A DNA stretch of 64,000 bases, taken from contig NZ_JAGSPJ010000004.1 in NCBI RefSeq assembly GCF_018139545.1, positions 1-64,000 of the forward strand. The letters are read 5' to 3'. The DNA is from Affinundibacterium fentianense (GTDB lineage Bacteria; Pseudomonadota; Gammaproteobacteria; Burkholderiales; Burkholderiaceae_D). Below, in pieces: positions 1 to 10,183 of this stretch. Position 1 is the stretch's first letter. Every line of letters begins with the position of its first letter. Under the pieces are notes generated by a model. The model did not search any database, was not told where the DNA came from, and worked only from the letters and a program-made list of their open reading frames with translations. The translations under genes were made by a program, and so were the position numbers.

Positions 1-177
1 TCGTCAGCAGCAGAGAAACGAGATTATGCAGCACTTCTAACTTCTCGTCAACCCCCTGTTTTCTTATTTCGCTTAAATCGTTTTAACTCACTCGATTCAA
101 ACCTCAGGAAAATCAACGCCTTACCGCTTGCACTTCTCTTATTTCAACCACGCTTTTCTGCGGGAGCCGAACTATAG
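1..177 (+). CDS. Possible C-terminal end of a gene cut by the window edge
   Basis: A frame is open from base 1 to a TAG stop at 175-177 (58 codons). It ends just before the hairpin at 179-227, as expected for a gene ending there convergently with the DUF1631 gene. The tail is basic and then hydrophobic (it ends PRFSAGAEL). I do not recognise the product. A chance open frame of this length is possible, so only the position next to a terminator supports it. Confidence 0.35.
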   Translation, partial: SSAAEKRDYAALLTSRQPPVFLFRLNRFNSLDSNLRKINALPLALLLFQPRFSAGAEL

Positions 178-178
178 C

Positions 179-227
179 AAAACAAATACCAACTTGCAAG
201 CAACTCGCAGGTTGGTATTTTGTTTTG
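179..227 (-). terminator. Rho-independent terminator after the DUF1631 gene
   Basis: Inverted repeat with arms AAATACCAAC (184-193) and GTTGGTATTT (211-220), flanked by an A-rich tract on one side and a T-rich tract on the other. It could therefore stop transcription from both sides. It lies just past the DUF1631 stop codon. Confidence 0.8.
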
Positions 228-235
228 TTACTTTA

Positions 236-2821
236 TTAGGCTGCTCTTGGTAATTCAACAGCATCTGCTGACTTAAGAAGTGATTGCACCGCACGTTCAA
301 ACAACGGTTCTGTCTCTAAAAATTTTACCCGTCCATGTGCGATCATTCGCCGGAACATCCTAACGCTTAACATTGAAGGTTGCTCTTGCCCCTCCAGCGT
401 GAGAATTAAATTAGTGAGTGCAGGATCAACCCAATTCAACTTACCTTGACTAGGTTCTCCACCCAAATTAATTTCAACTGCAACACCCGTTTTCAATTGC
501 TCCATCACAATGTCAACACCTGCATCCTGGCTCTCTAAATTTTCATCCAGTTGATCAGTTGGGAGTGTCTGAACATATACCTGATCTAGCAACTGTACTT
601 TCATATCCAATTCTTTAATCGCCTTGTCCAGAAATTGCGTCACTTCGGACGCACTTTCCGATCTTAAGACCTCAAAATTCTGAAGATCTGGATCGTCAAA
701 GAATCGATTGAAATGATGATGAATAGCGGAGAGTGAAGGTAATTTCTGCTGCTGTGTTGTATGACTGATACGCATCGACTTAGTATGCGCATCGACCAAC
801 CAATTCATCAGCGCCTCTTGCACACTAGTATCACATTGGATACTCGCCATTCCTTCCTTTAGCGTACTCAAAATGATGGGCAATAGGGCAAGCAATTGCG
901 CGCGTTCTTCTTCGTTCGCCTTTGGGATTATGCTCCAGAGGAGATCAGGCACTAACAAACGAAAACGATGAGCACGTTTGACATCATCTCGGTCAGCCAG
1001 CTCTAAGGCATAAACCCACACTGTTTCGAAAAAATTTTGTAGAAAGGGATCTATCGTTAAACCTAGCAGCGCTTCATGAAGTTGCACTGATGTATGGGCA
1101 AAGCGAATAGTGCGGTTCCTTGCTTGTTCCGCCCCCTCAATCGCATTAACTGTTTTATCACTACCAAGTCGCAACTCCCGCGCGATAAAAGCATCAAACT
1201 CATCCAGCATCCTCGAGAAAATTTGCGGATTTTCACTTTCATCCTGCAAAAGAGTCTCAACAATCCGACAAATTTCCTTTGTAATCTCCGCACCACTAGG
1301 ATCAATTTGTTTCAAACCGAGTGAAATCGAACCAATTCGATTTACCAGTAATCGGGCAGGATGTCCTTTTTGCGTTAATAGGCTATGATCTTTTAATGCG
1401 AGTTTCAGCACCAAGAATTGCAATCGGCCAAGTTGCGCGCGAATTTCTGCTGGAACTTGCGTGTCTCGCAAGATAAATTCAAACAACATCGCAACGACGT
1501 CAATCGTCATTTGCTCGTCGACCGTCGAACTTAGGTCGTTCAGAGCACTTCTCTGCTCCAGAATCAGATTTCGTAATCCACCCACTCGATCAAACATCTG
1601 ATCAACAGCCGGTGTAAAACTCCTTTGAAATTGGGGGATGGCGCTTGTCAAATTGCTCGATCCGCCAAGGGGCGAGCTTACATTACCGTCCGAGAACTCG
1701 ACCCCACTGGGCATTTCATCAGATTCAAAGGACTGACTTCCCTGACCACCATGAGCGAGGTCTGATTCTTGAATCAACGGCGAATTGTGGGCATTTGATC
1801 GCCCTAATTGCATACTCGATTGCTTTTTCTCGAATATGTCCGAGCGGAAAAAATTCCGGATTGCATCCCCGACAGCCTCACCACTCTTTAACCACGAGAA
1901 AGCTTGGCTTTTTTCATAATTAACATCAGCCACCTGCGGAACGTGTTGATCAACATTTGACTGAAATTGTCCTGCAGCGTCTGAAGAAGACTGATTGCTG
2001 GACATTAAATTCGCAGCGCGACTTAAAGCAGCGCTAAAAAATTGTTCAATTTGACTGACTTTCTTTGAAGGCAAAGAAGAATTTGCGAGTCCGCTTGGTC
2101 CCGTTTGTTCAGATAGAACATTGTCATCCGATCCATCAATTTGATCGTCACCCCCAACAATTGGCGATGTCGCTACTGGCGATTTCTTAATCTTCAATTG
2201 CAATTGAGCAGCGATACCATTTTGCGCCAGATAACTATTCACTGCAGTGTAAATTGAAGGTACAAAGCTTAAAAAATTATTTGAAATCTGCTCGACGAGA
2301 ATATCAGTCAAATTCGGACTAACGCCAAGCCCTTCAACGGTTGAAGATATGCAACGCGAAAAGAGATAGGGTCGAAATGGATTTTCTCGCTCATTCGTCA
2401 CTTCCTGCTCAAAAATCAAGGCAATGCGAATATTGAGATCTCGTAACTGATCTTCCGCTTCAAGCCTAAAGCGACCTGTAATTTCTTCTTGACGCAAGCC
2501 GCCTTCAAAAGCGGTCGGATCAATTAAAGTCAAGCTCTCTGGATTAAAGTTTGCTGTTGGCCGATAAGTGCTATACGTCGTTTTAAAACTACGTACCAGC
2601 AATTGCTCCATTGAGGCAGTCAATTTCTGGATAATGCTAGCACCCTGTTCGACGAGCACGGTACGCGCATCGAGCAATCGGCCTTGTTCTAAAGAAGAAT
2701 AGGTGTCGTCTGCTTTGATAAAGCAGTCTTCGATACAACGCGGAATTGTGCGCTGCATAGCCTCAGTAAAGCTGCGCATGAATTCAACACGAGCATTCGT
2801 GAGCAATACACTGTGATCCAT
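236..2821 (-). CDS. DUF1631 family protein
   Basis: An 861-residue cytoplasmic protein without signal peptide or membrane segments. Its character (mostly helical, a Ser/Gln-rich low-complexity middle, and a C-terminal part around WVDPALTNLILTLEGQ followed by MFRRMIAHGRVKFLE) matches the DUF1631 family of beta- and gammaproteobacteria, whose function is unknown. The C-terminal part resembles a small PilZ-like barrel, but I could not confirm this. I chose the ATG at 2819-2821, which has AAGGGA just upstream; a TTG at 2852-2854 would add 11 residues. It follows topB by about 47 nt and is probably the last gene of the LysM-dprA-smg-topB block. Confidence 0.85.
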   Translation of the reverse strand: MDHSVLLTNARVEFMRSFTEAMQRTIPRCIEDCFIKADDTYSSLEQGRLLDARTVLVEQGASIIQKLTASMEQLLVRSFKTTYSTYRPTANFNPESLTLIDPTAFEGGLRQEEITGRFRLEAEDQLRDLNIRIALIFEQEVTNERENPFRPYLFSRCISSTVEGLGVSPNLTDILVEQISNNFLSFVPSIYTAVNSYLAQNGIAAQLQLKIKKSPVATSPIVGGDDQIDGSDDNVLSEQTGPSGLANSSLPSKKVSQIEQFFSAALSRAANLMSSNQSSSDAAGQFQSNVDQHVPQVADVNYEKSQAFSWLKSGEAVGDAIRNFFRSDIFEKKQSSMQLGRSNAHNSPLIQESDLAHGGQGSQSFESDEMPSGVEFSDGNVSSPLGGSSNLTSAIPQFQRSFTPAVDQMFDRVGGLRNLILEQRSALNDLSSTVDEQMTIDVVAMLFEFILRDTQVPAEIRAQLGRLQFLVLKLALKDHSLLTQKGHPARLLVNRIGSISLGLKQIDPSGAEITKEICRIVETLLQDESENPQIFSRMLDEFDAFIARELRLGSDKTVNAIEGAEQARNRTIRFAHTSVQLHEALLGLTIDPFLQNFFETVWVYALELADRDDVKRAHRFRLLVPDLLWSIIPKANEEERAQLLALLPIILSTLKEGMASIQCDTSVQEALMNWLVDAHTKSMRISHTTQQQKLPSLSAIHHHFNRFFDDPDLQNFEVLRSESASEVTQFLDKAIKELDMKVQLLDQVYVQTLPTDQLDENLESQDAGVDIVMEQLKTGVAVEINLGGEPSQGKLNWVDPALTNLILTLEGQEQPSMLSVRMFRRMIAHGRVKFLETEPLFERAVQSLLKSADAVELPRAA

Positions 2822-2868
2822 ACTTCCCTTATTCAAGCAGCCTCCTTCAGTCAACGCTTTGGCGTAAA

Positions 2869-5442
2869 TCAGCTAACTTTCTTTTTTCGTGCAGCTGGCT
2901 TCTTTGCTGGCACGTCTGCCTCCACCGCGGCCTTCGACTTTGCAGTCGCCTTCGCTGGCGCTTTCGCGTTACGCTCCTCAAACTCAAAACTAGTTTTACC
3001 ATCCTTGCCGCGGACTAAAAAAGCTTTAAATGGACGGCGTGTTCTCTGGGATATAAAGCCAGACAATAGATCTGTCTTTCCATCGACTAGAAGCTTGCGC
3101 ATTTGCTCTGGCAGGATTTCCTGTTGGAGGATAATTCGACCGCTTCTGAAATCACAGGCCTTTGGCTTCGCTACACTTTTTTCGCAAACATATGCCAATC
3201 CCAATTCGTAGACATGGCTTCCACATTTTGGACAATCTCCCAGTGACTCCGCTTGAGAAAAATCTTGCTCCTCTCCGTCTTCGCTGTCATCTTGATTTTG
3301 TCCAAAATCAAACTCTAGCTTTAAATTTTTAATCTCTTCATCGCGAACAATCTTCAAAATTGCCGCAAACGGTCGCCCCATTTTCGAACGGAAGCCTTGC
3401 AATGGACCAATTTCACGCTTTTGCAGTAACTCTTCCACTTCCGCGATCTCAAACTGCCGACTACCGGGCGTCTTACTCATAGAGAACTCGCATTTTGTAC
3501 AAGCAAAACGGCGATAATTTTCTTTGACTACGCCACCACAATTCGGGCAAGGCGTGCTCAAAGTCGCATAGTCTCCTGGGATCGTATCATTATTGAATTC
3601 TTTTGCACGTTTAACGATAATTTGAGTCATCTGCGCAATTTCTCGCATAAACTCATCGCGCGTAATTTTGCCACGCTCCATCTGCGCCAACTTATTTTCC
3701 CACTCACCTGTGAGCTCGGGAGAAGTCAGCTCATCAACACCTAACCCGCGCAACAGCGTCATTAATTGAAAAGCTTTTGCCGTTGGAATTAACTCACGAC
3801 CTTCTCGAAGCAAATACTTTTCATACAACAAACCCTCAATAATTGCAGCGCGGGTAGCTGGCGTACCAAGTCCTTTCCCTGACATCGCTTCGCGAAGCTC
3901 TTCATCGTCAATCAGCTTACCGGCTCCCTCCATTGCAGAAAGCAACGTCGCCTCAGAGTAACGTGCGGGTGGTTTGGTCACCAATCCATTCGCAAGTACT
4001 TTCTCTGTCTTAACTTTTTCACCTTTTGCAACTGCCACTAAATTACCCTTGTTTTCAGGATCTGATTCGTCCTGTGCTTCTTTGCCATAAATTGCTAACC
4101 AACCCGGGTTAGTCATGACTTTACCTTCCGTTTTAAACTGATGCCCTGAGACCTCAGTAAAACGAGTAGTTACTTGATATTCCGCAGCAGGGAAAAATAC
4201 CGCCATAAAACGACGCGTCACCAAATCATAAAGTTTTTGCTCTGGCTCAGATAAATTCTTTGGCAAGTGCCCCGTTGGAATGATTGCGAAGTGATCACTA
4301 ATTTTCGCGTTGTCGAAAATGCGTCGGTTAGGCTTGACCCAACCATTGTTCAGAATTTTCGATGCAAATTGTTGAAAATTATTTATCTCACCTATTTTGC
4401 TCAAGATCTCTTTGACCGAGGCCAAATAATCCTCAGGAAGATGTCTAGAATCAGTACGTGGGTAAGTTAGGACTTTATGTTTTTCATACAGAGCTTGAGC
4501 CAAGCCCAAAGTGTTTTTCGCAGAAAAACCAAACTTAGAGTTCGCCTCTCTTTGTAGGCTTGTCAAATCAAATAATGCCGGCGCTATTTGTGTGGCAGGC
4601 TTCGACTCTTCCGTAACGGATCCTAGTTTTCCACGACATGCGGCAACAATCGACTCAGCGGCAGCTTTGCTCCATAGTCGCTCGGGTTTCTTTTCTAAAT
4701 CACTTTCGTCTTTTTTAAATTGTTGATCTAACCAGCGTCCTTCATAAATTCCGGCAGCGCAAACAAATTCCGCTCGCACTTCCCAAAAATCTCTAGGAAC
4801 GAAATTCTTGATCTTCTCTTCACGCTCCACAACAATAGATAAAGTCGGTGTTTGAACTCGACCAACCGTAGTCAAATAAAAACCACCTTCCTTGGAATTA
4901 AAGGCCGTCATTGCACGAGTTCCATTAATTCCAATCAGCCAATCCGCTTCAGAACGACAACGCGCGGCATCGGCCAACGGAAGCATCTCCTCATCGCTGC
5001 GCAACTTACCGAATCCACTACGGATTGCATCCGCGGTCATCGACTGCAACCAAAGCCGCTTCACCGGTTGCTTTGCTTTCGCGTGCTGTGCAATCAAACG
5101 AAAAATCAATTCACCTTCTCGTCCCGCGTCACATGCGTTAATAAGTGTCGATATATCTTTTCGTTTAATTAATTTACTCAAAACTTTTAAACGAGATTCG
5201 GTCTTAGCAATTGGGTTCAATGCAAAATGAGGCGGTATCATTGGCAAATGCGCAAACGTCCACTTACCTCGTTTCACGTCGTATTCTTCAGGAACCGCTA
5301 TTTCCAACAAATGACCGACCGCAGACGAAAGTACATAATCATCTGATTCAAAATAATCGTCATGTTTGGTGAATCCGCCCAAGGTTTTCGCGATGTCATT
5401 CGCTACCGAGGGTTTCTCAGCAATGATGAGGGTTTTAGTCAT
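2869..5442 (-). CDS. topB: DNA topoisomerase III
   Basis: Type IA topoisomerase of 857 residues that passes single DNA strands to decatenate and relax DNA. The N-terminal Toprim domain starts TLIIAEKPSVANDIA and carries the DAGREGELIFR acidic motif. The catalytic tyrosine is Y327 in TYPRTDSRHLP, almost the same position as in E. coli Topo III. The C-terminus has Cys pairs of zinc-ribbon type (CPNCGG with CTKC, CPKCGS with a single further Cys) and a basic Lys/Ala tail. It is longer than E. coli TopB because of these C-terminal repeats. Smg lies 184 nt upstream. Confidence 0.96.
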   Translation of the reverse strand: MTKTLIIAEKPSVANDIAKTLGGFTKHDDYFESDDYVLSSAVGHLLEIAVPEEYDVKRGKWTFAHLPMIPPHFALNPIAKTESRLKVLSKLIKRKDISTLINACDAGREGELIFRLIAQHAKAKQPVKRLWLQSMTADAIRSGFGKLRSDEEMLPLADAARCRSEADWLIGINGTRAMTAFNSKEGGFYLTTVGRVQTPTLSIVVEREEKIKNFVPRDFWEVRAEFVCAAGIYEGRWLDQQFKKDESDLEKKPERLWSKAAAESIVAACRGKLGSVTEESKPATQIAPALFDLTSLQREANSKFGFSAKNTLGLAQALYEKHKVLTYPRTDSRHLPEDYLASVKEILSKIGEINNFQQFASKILNNGWVKPNRRIFDNAKISDHFAIIPTGHLPKNLSEPEQKLYDLVTRRFMAVFFPAAEYQVTTRFTEVSGHQFKTEGKVMTNPGWLAIYGKEAQDESDPENKGNLVAVAKGEKVKTEKVLANGLVTKPPARYSEATLLSAMEGAGKLIDDEELREAMSGKGLGTPATRAAIIEGLLYEKYLLREGRELIPTAKAFQLMTLLRGLGVDELTSPELTGEWENKLAQMERGKITRDEFMREIAQMTQIIVKRAKEFNNDTIPGDYATLSTPCPNCGGVVKENYRRFACTKCEFSMSKTPGSRQFEIAEVEELLQKREIGPLQGFRSKMGRPFAAILKIVRDEEIKNLKLEFDFGQNQDDSEDGEEQDFSQAESLGDCPKCGSHVYELGLAYVCEKSVAKPKACDFRSGRIILQQEILPEQMRKLLVDGKTDLLSGFISQRTRRPFKAFLVRGKDGKTSFEFEERNAKAPAKATAKSKAAVEADVPAKKPAARKKKVS

Positions 5443-5626
5443 GGTGGGTTGTTTTTTATAATTTTGCTATTTAATTTGATCTGGCGAAGACTCAGCCAAA
5501 TGCCTTGAATCGCTGAGAAATTCAGCAAAACAGCTTCTATCAGCGAGGAATAATAAACGGAATGAATCAACTACGGCAATAGAAGCAATCTATTTGCCAC
5601 AAATAAACAATCAAATTGATCCAAAT

Positions 5627-6121
5627 TCAATGTAATTGAAACTGTGTCAGATTTTCGCCGGGTTTGAGAAATTCATCGAACATCTGCATTTCTGCTTCAT
5701 GCCCTTGGCTCCAAAGCAACATTAGAACAATCACTTTGAATTTTGCAAGATTCAACGGCGACTCATCTACCGCCATTGCACATTCAATCAGAACCTCACG
5801 TTGTTGCTCGTTTAAAACGCATGATTGTTGCAAATAATAAAGAAAAGATATTACGTCTAAACCTAGAACGCTTTTTTCTTCTTCAGTGTAGACCCTAAAA
5901 CCATTGCTACGAAAGCCATTTTTTAGGGGGGAGTCAATCAATTGCGTGCCAGTTGCCAACAGATTTGTTGTATCGGCCAATGCACTTAACCAATCAAGTG
6001 CAGCGACGATTTCATCTTCGTCAAATCCTTCTGAAGACAACTTCTTCGCCAACACGATCGAATCGGGACAAGTTTCCGGTCGATAATAGGTTTGATACAA
6101 ATAAACTAAAATTTCAAACAT
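5627..6121 (-). CDS. smg: Smg / DUF494 family protein
   Basis: A 164-residue protein of the Smg family (DUF494), encoded next to dprA in many beta- and gammaproteobacteria; the function is not established. The family N-terminus MFEILVYLYQTYYRPE sets the start at 6119-6121. An upstream in-frame start at 6208 would add 29 unrelated residues overlapping dprA. Helical throughout, no signal peptide. It lies 46 nt downstream of dprA on the same strand and is probably co-transcribed. Confidence 0.9.
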   Translation of the reverse strand: MFEILVYLYQTYYRPETCPDSIVLAKKLSSEGFDEDEIVAALDWLSALADTTNLLATGTQLIDSPLKNGFRSNGFRVYTEEEKSVLGLDVISFLYYLQQSCVLNEQQREVLIECAMAVDESPLNLAKFKVIVLMLLWSQGHEAEMQMFDEFLKPGENLTQFQLH

Positions 6122-6167
6122 ACACTTCGAATATCTAATAATACCGTCTAGCCTATCAGGCCAAATC

Positions 6168-7289
6168 TCACGCCAATCGCTGTACGATCCCGCCAGGTAG
6201 CAATTCAATCAAGCCTTGTAACTCAAACTCCAACAGTTTGGCATTTAAGTCCATCACTTGATAAGGACTCCTCGCGAGCAGTACATCCAAATGGACAGGA
6301 TCATACCCGATTAACGCAAGCAATTCATTTTCGCCTTCCATCGGTAAGCCCAGACTAACCGTGGTAGCACCCGTTGGCTTCGCGAAGTCGGCAAGCATTT
6401 CCTCCAAAATATCCTCAGCTGACTCGACCAATTTTGCGCCCTGTTTGATTAGTTGGTGGCATCCCTTCGCCAACGGTGTGTGAATCGAACCAGGGATGGC
6501 AAACACATCCCGCCCTTGTTCCAATGCCATTCTGGCAGTAATCAACGACCCCGACTGAGCTGCTGCTTCGACAACCAGAACACCTTGGGCAAGACCGGAA
6601 ATGATTCGATTACGTCTAGGAAAGTTACTCGCGATTGCTGGCACCCCCAGCGGATACTCACTCAAAATACATCCCTTTTCAGCGATCTCGTGTGCAAGTT
6701 GGCGATTTCGAGCAGGATAGACGATATCCGCACCGGTACCGATTACCGCTATCGTCGAGCCTAAGTCACGAAGCGCCCCATAATGCGCGGCAGTATCGAT
6801 ACCTGCAGCTAGACCTGAACTGATACAGAAGCCAGCTCGGCTAAGAGATTCGGAAAAATTTTCTGCATTTTGAATACCTTGGGTGGTCGCGTTTCGACTT
6901 CCTACCACGGCAATCGTTGGTCTCGACAATAAATCGAGCCGTCCTTTTACATAGAGTAAGGTCGGTGGATCAGGAATAGAAAGCAAACTTTGCGGATAAG
7001 CGCCATCTCCCAAAGTCAACAAATAATTACCGCTTTGCAGAAGCCAATTCGAAGTCAATTCGATTTGACGCTTTAAAGCGTCTTCCACAGGCGCGAGTAC
7101 CACCTCGACGATTTTTTTCGGAAAATGGCAGAGCAGCTCGGCACGACTAGCTTGAAAAATCTGAGAGGGCAACCCGAAAATCGTCAGCAATCGCCGTGCA
7201 TTCTCATTGCCAACGCCCTTCAAAAGTGAAAGCCGCAGCCAATCTTGCCAATCAGTCTCAAAAGAATTTGAATGCAATTGTTGGCTCAA
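6168..7289 (-). CDS. dprA: DNA-processing protein DprA
   Basis: A 373-residue DprA/Smf protein that binds incoming single-stranded DNA and loads RecA during natural transformation. The Rossmann-like core includes TIAVVGSRNATTQG, GLAAGIDTAAHYGAL, VIGTGADIVYPARN, FPRRNRIISGLA and SGSLITARMALEQGRDVFAIPG, all family hallmarks. An N-terminal helical region (about 1-70) and a C-terminal winged-helix region (about 310-373) flank it. It lies 17 nt after the LysM gene and before smg. No other competence genes are visible here, so competence itself is not shown. Confidence 0.96.
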   Translation of the reverse strand: MSQQLHSNSFETDWQDWLRLSLLKGVGNENARRLLTIFGLPSQIFQASRAELLCHFPKKIVEVVLAPVEDALKRQIELTSNWLLQSGNYLLTLGDGAYPQSLLSIPDPPTLLYVKGRLDLLSRPTIAVVGSRNATTQGIQNAENFSESLSRAGFCISSGLAAGIDTAAHYGALRDLGSTIAVIGTGADIVYPARNRQLAHEIAEKGCILSEYPLGVPAIASNFPRRNRIISGLAQGVLVVEAAAQSGSLITARMALEQGRDVFAIPGSIHTPLAKGCHQLIKQGAKLVESAEDILEEMLADFAKPTGATTVSLGLPMEGENELLALIGYDPVHLDVLLARSPYQVMDLNAKLLEFELQGLIELLPGGIVQRLA

Positions 7290-7306
7290 AATGGCTACGT
7301 CTCAAT

Positions 7307-8401
7307 TTATCGTACTGGGGTTCGAACAATATCTCCGACACTCACCACATCGGTCACTTGCATCACAAGCCCATATGAGATATTTTTAAAAACTCGGAAA
7401 ATAAACAGCTGTCCATACATCTCATCCGGCAGACGCACGGGCTTTTTGTCATTTGTACGATCCGGCACTATCTTGCCATATCGTCCCAACTCCAAGACGG
7501 TTCCAACATCGATCCCAGAACTCGATCCACGATTGATACTAATAATATTATTCTGCCCGGCAAAACTAACCCCACCGTACACTGCGACGACGCGCGCCAT
7601 GACATCTTGCTCGGGTGCATGGGGAACATAATTAATAATTGGAGTTGGTGGAATTGGCACCAACCGATCACCAATTCCCATTTCCTCTTTCGAGGTCACA
7701 ATTGTAAATGTATCGACGCCATCAGCCGTCTTTGCTACGCGCTCCAACTTCGCCGCACCGATATACACTGCCTCATATCCAATGACTTCTTTTGAGTCAG
7801 GGTCTTTTAAGGCAATACCAGGGCGAAATACTTGAAACGACGTCCCGTTTTTAAGATCACCCCTTACGTAAATTTTATCGTCCTTACCCATGTACACACG
7901 ACCTTCGGGCGCAGCCACAATCCGCGGTGCGTTCGCAAACTCGTCCTTATCAATAATCAAGGGTTGCGACAAATACGGTTCAATCAAGTTGTTCGGAATC
8001 GCTGAAATTGCGTCGCCACTTGCGTAGGTTGCGCTGCGAGTCTGGGGGTTTAATTTGGTCACACCGGTCGGCCCCTCTTCAATTGGATTTGCCAAGCGCA
8101 AACGTCCATTTACCCGATCGAAATAAACAATTTGCTTAGGATAAATCCAATGCGGATTCCGAATTTCTTCACGATTCATGCCCCATACTTCGGGCCAACA
8201 CCAAGGGTTTTGCAGAAACCGTCCAGAAATACCCCACAAAGTATCCCCCCTGACAACCACATGTTTGTCCGGTGCATCCGGCAAGAAGTTACACTTACTA
8301 CTCAAGGATGGTGGTGTCTTTCCACTATCTTGGCTGTACACTGGCAGCGAAAACGCGAGTGGAAAGGCCATTGCGAGGACGATTGTGCTAAACTTTTTCA
8401 T
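7307..8401 (-). CDS. Exported LysM-domain protein
   Basis: A 364-residue secreted protein with a signal peptide (MKKFSTIVLAMAFPLAFSLPVYSQ) and one LysM peptidoglycan-binding domain near residues 40-90 (VVRGDTLWGISGRFLQNPWCWPEVW). The rest is beta-rich and includes several glycine-rich segments. LysM proteins of this type just upstream of dprA are common in Burkholderiales; the role in the envelope is not known. The start at 8399-8401 is set by the signal peptide; the longer frame to 8512 has no plausible function. It is first in the run LysM-dprA-smg-topB-DUF1631 and is divergent from def. Confidence 0.88.
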   Translation of the reverse strand: MKKFSTIVLAMAFPLAFSLPVYSQDSGKTPPSLSSKCNFLPDAPDKHVVVRGDTLWGISGRFLQNPWCWPEVWGMNREEIRNPHWIYPKQIVYFDRVNGRLRLANPIEEGPTGVTKLNPQTRSATYASGDAISAIPNNLIEPYLSQPLIIDKDEFANAPRIVAAPEGRVYMGKDDKIYVRGDLKNGTSFQVFRPGIALKDPDSKEVIGYEAVYIGAAKLERVAKTADGVDTFTIVTSKEEMGIGDRLVPIPPTPIINYVPHAPEQDVMARVVAVYGGVSFAGQNNIISINRGSSSGIDVGTVLELGRYGKIVPDRTNDKKPVRLPDEMYGQLFIFRVFKNISYGLVMQVTDVVSVGDIVRTPVR

Positions 8402-8595
8402 GAATTTTTCCGATGCAGGTAACTGATTCCGTTGTATGGCATGCTCAAAGCCTTCCCAAGCTGCAAACTTATTTTGCATTGGCGATAGGCTGGCACTTGC
8501 CAAACTTACCAAATTGAATCAAATTCTGCCCATAAATCCTTGAACTAGCAAGAAAAACCTCAATCTCAGGTCTCTCGCTTGTTGTGAATTGTCTT

Positions 8596-9117
8596 ATGCC
8601 GATATTAAACATTCTCCGTTATCCTGATCCTCGCTTGCACAAAGTTGCTAAGCCCGTCACAGTTTTTGATGAACGCCTCAAGAAACTCGCCGCAGACATG
8701 GCAGAGACTATGTACGATGCGCCCGGAGTCGGTTTAGCCGCCTCGCAAGTCGATGTACATGAACAACTAGTCGTAATCGATACATCTGAATCCAACAATG
8801 AATTGCGCGTCTTTATCAATCCCGAAATTATCTGGGAAAGTCCAGAGCGTAAAATCTACGATGAAGGCTGTTTGTCTGTACCCGGAATTTATGATGGCGT
8901 TGAACGACCAGCAGAGGTGAAGGTTCGTGCATTCAATTTGGATGGACAGCCCTTCGAGTTACATGCTGATGGTTTACTGGCGGTTTGTATTCAACATGAG
9001 ATGGATCATTTAAAAGGTAAAGTCTTCGTCGAGTATTTATCGCCATTAAAACGTAACCGAATCAAAACAAAATTACTCAAAGAAGAGCGGGAACAACTTA
9101 AGAAGGCTCAACGCTAA
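8596..9117 (+). CDS. def: Peptide deformylase
   Basis: A 173-residue metal-dependent enzyme that removes the formyl group from the N-terminal methionine of new proteins. All three motifs are present: [10 protein letters not shown] (motif 1, GxGLAAxQ), EGCLSVPG (motif 2 with the Cys ligand) and [12 protein letters not shown] (motif 3, HExDH). The start is the ATG at 8596, giving the usual [19 protein letters not shown]-terminus; a GTG 12 nt upstream is the alternative. The stop overlaps the fmt start by one base, so the two are translationally coupled. Confidence 0.97.
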   Translation: MPILNILRYPDPRLHKVAKPVTVFDERLKKLAADMAETMYDAPGVGLAASQVDVHEQLVVIDTSESNNELRVFINPEIIWESPERKIYDEGCLSVPGIYDGVERPAEVKVRAFNLDGQPFELHADGLLAVCIQHEMDHLKGKVFVEYLSPLKRNRIKTKLLKEEREQLKKAQR

Positions 9118-10088
9118 TGAAGGTTATTTTTGCAGGGACGCCTGAATTTGCGGCAACCGCTTTGGATGCGATCTTGGCAGCGGGCTTCGAGGTTCCTCTC
9201 GTCTTGACACAACCGGATCGCCCAGCTGGGCGTGGACTACAATTACAGGCATCCGCAGTCAAGCAGCTAGCGATAAAGCACCATATTCCTGTTGCTCAAC
9301 CGATTTCATTAAAATTGGATGGAAAACATCCGAATATCGCGGCCGAAGCGCATGAATTATTAAAGGCAACACCACATGATGTGATAGTTGTTGCCGCCTA
9401 CGGCTTAATTCTACCGTCTTCAATACTAAGCATCCCACGCCTAGGCTGTCTAAACATTCATGGATCGTTACTCCCAAGATGGCGAGGCGCTGCACCGATA
9501 CATCGTGCGATCGAAGCAGGTGATGCTGAGACAGGCATAACCATAATGCAAATGGAACTAGGCTTAGACACAGGACCTATGCTGTTAAAGCAAGCAATAC
9601 CGATCCAAGAACGAGACAACACAGGCAGTTTACATGACAAATTGGCTAATCTCGGTGGAAAAATGATTGTGGAAGCCCTGCAGAAATTACGTCTGGGCCC
9701 ACTACCAGCCACAGTACAGCCTGATCAAGGTGTCTGCTATGCAGCGAAAATCAGTAAAGACGAGGCCCTACTCAATTTTGACCTCAACGCTTCGGTGCTC
9801 GAACGTAAAATTCGCGCGTTTAATCCGTTTCCGGCGGCACACGCAAATATTGATGGCCTTTCAATCAAAATTTGGCGTGCGGACGTTCTTCCAATTGCAC
9901 CATCATCGCATTCCATTCAAAATGGGCAAATACTTGAAGTCAATGCTGAAGGCATCTTGATCGCTTGCGACAATGGCAAATCCGTGTTGCGTGTCCTAGA
10001 GCTCCAAAAACCAGGTGGGAAGCGCTTACCTGTCAAAGATTTCTTACAAGGCTTTCCGCTGAGAGTAGGCCAGCATTTTACAGTCTAG
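9117..10088 (+). CDS. fmt: Methionyl-tRNA formyltransferase
   Basis: A 323-residue enzyme that formylates initiator Met-tRNA using 10-formyltetrahydrofolate. The N-terminal catalytic domain has [16 protein letters not shown], the loop [14 protein letters not shown] and the active-site stretch [35 protein letters not shown]. The C-terminal tRNA-binding barrel begins near residue 205. Normal length. The ATG overlaps the def stop (TAATG), the classic def-fmt pair. Confidence 0.97.
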   Translation: MKVIFAGTPEFAATALDAILAAGFEVPLVLTQPDRPAGRGLQLQASAVKQLAIKHHIPVAQPISLKLDGKHPNIAAEAHELLKATPHDVIVVAAYGLILPSSILSIPRLGCLNIHGSLLPRWRGAAPIHRAIEAGDAETGITIMQMELGLDTGPMLLKQAIPIQERDNTGSLHDKLANLGGKMIVEALQKLRLGPLPATVQPDQGVCYAAKISKDEALLNFDLNASVLERKIRAFNPFPAAHANIDGLSIKIWRADVLPIAPSSHSIQNGQILEVNAEGILIACDNGKSVLRVLELQKPGGKRLPVKDFLQGFPLRVGQHFTV

Positions 10089-10183
10089 CCCCCTGATTTA
10101 ACAGTATCTCTGAGGCCTCGCTTCGTTTGTCATCAAGCGATCATTTTCATGATTTACATTGTTGACTTCAATTGAGGCAAACA

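Noticed and set aside
2545-2567. TAAAGTTT followed by GCCGATAA inside the DUF1631 gene, like a sigma-28 promoter.
   Set aside because: The two boxes are 7 bases apart instead of 11, lie inside a gene on the opposite strand, and face no flagellar gene.
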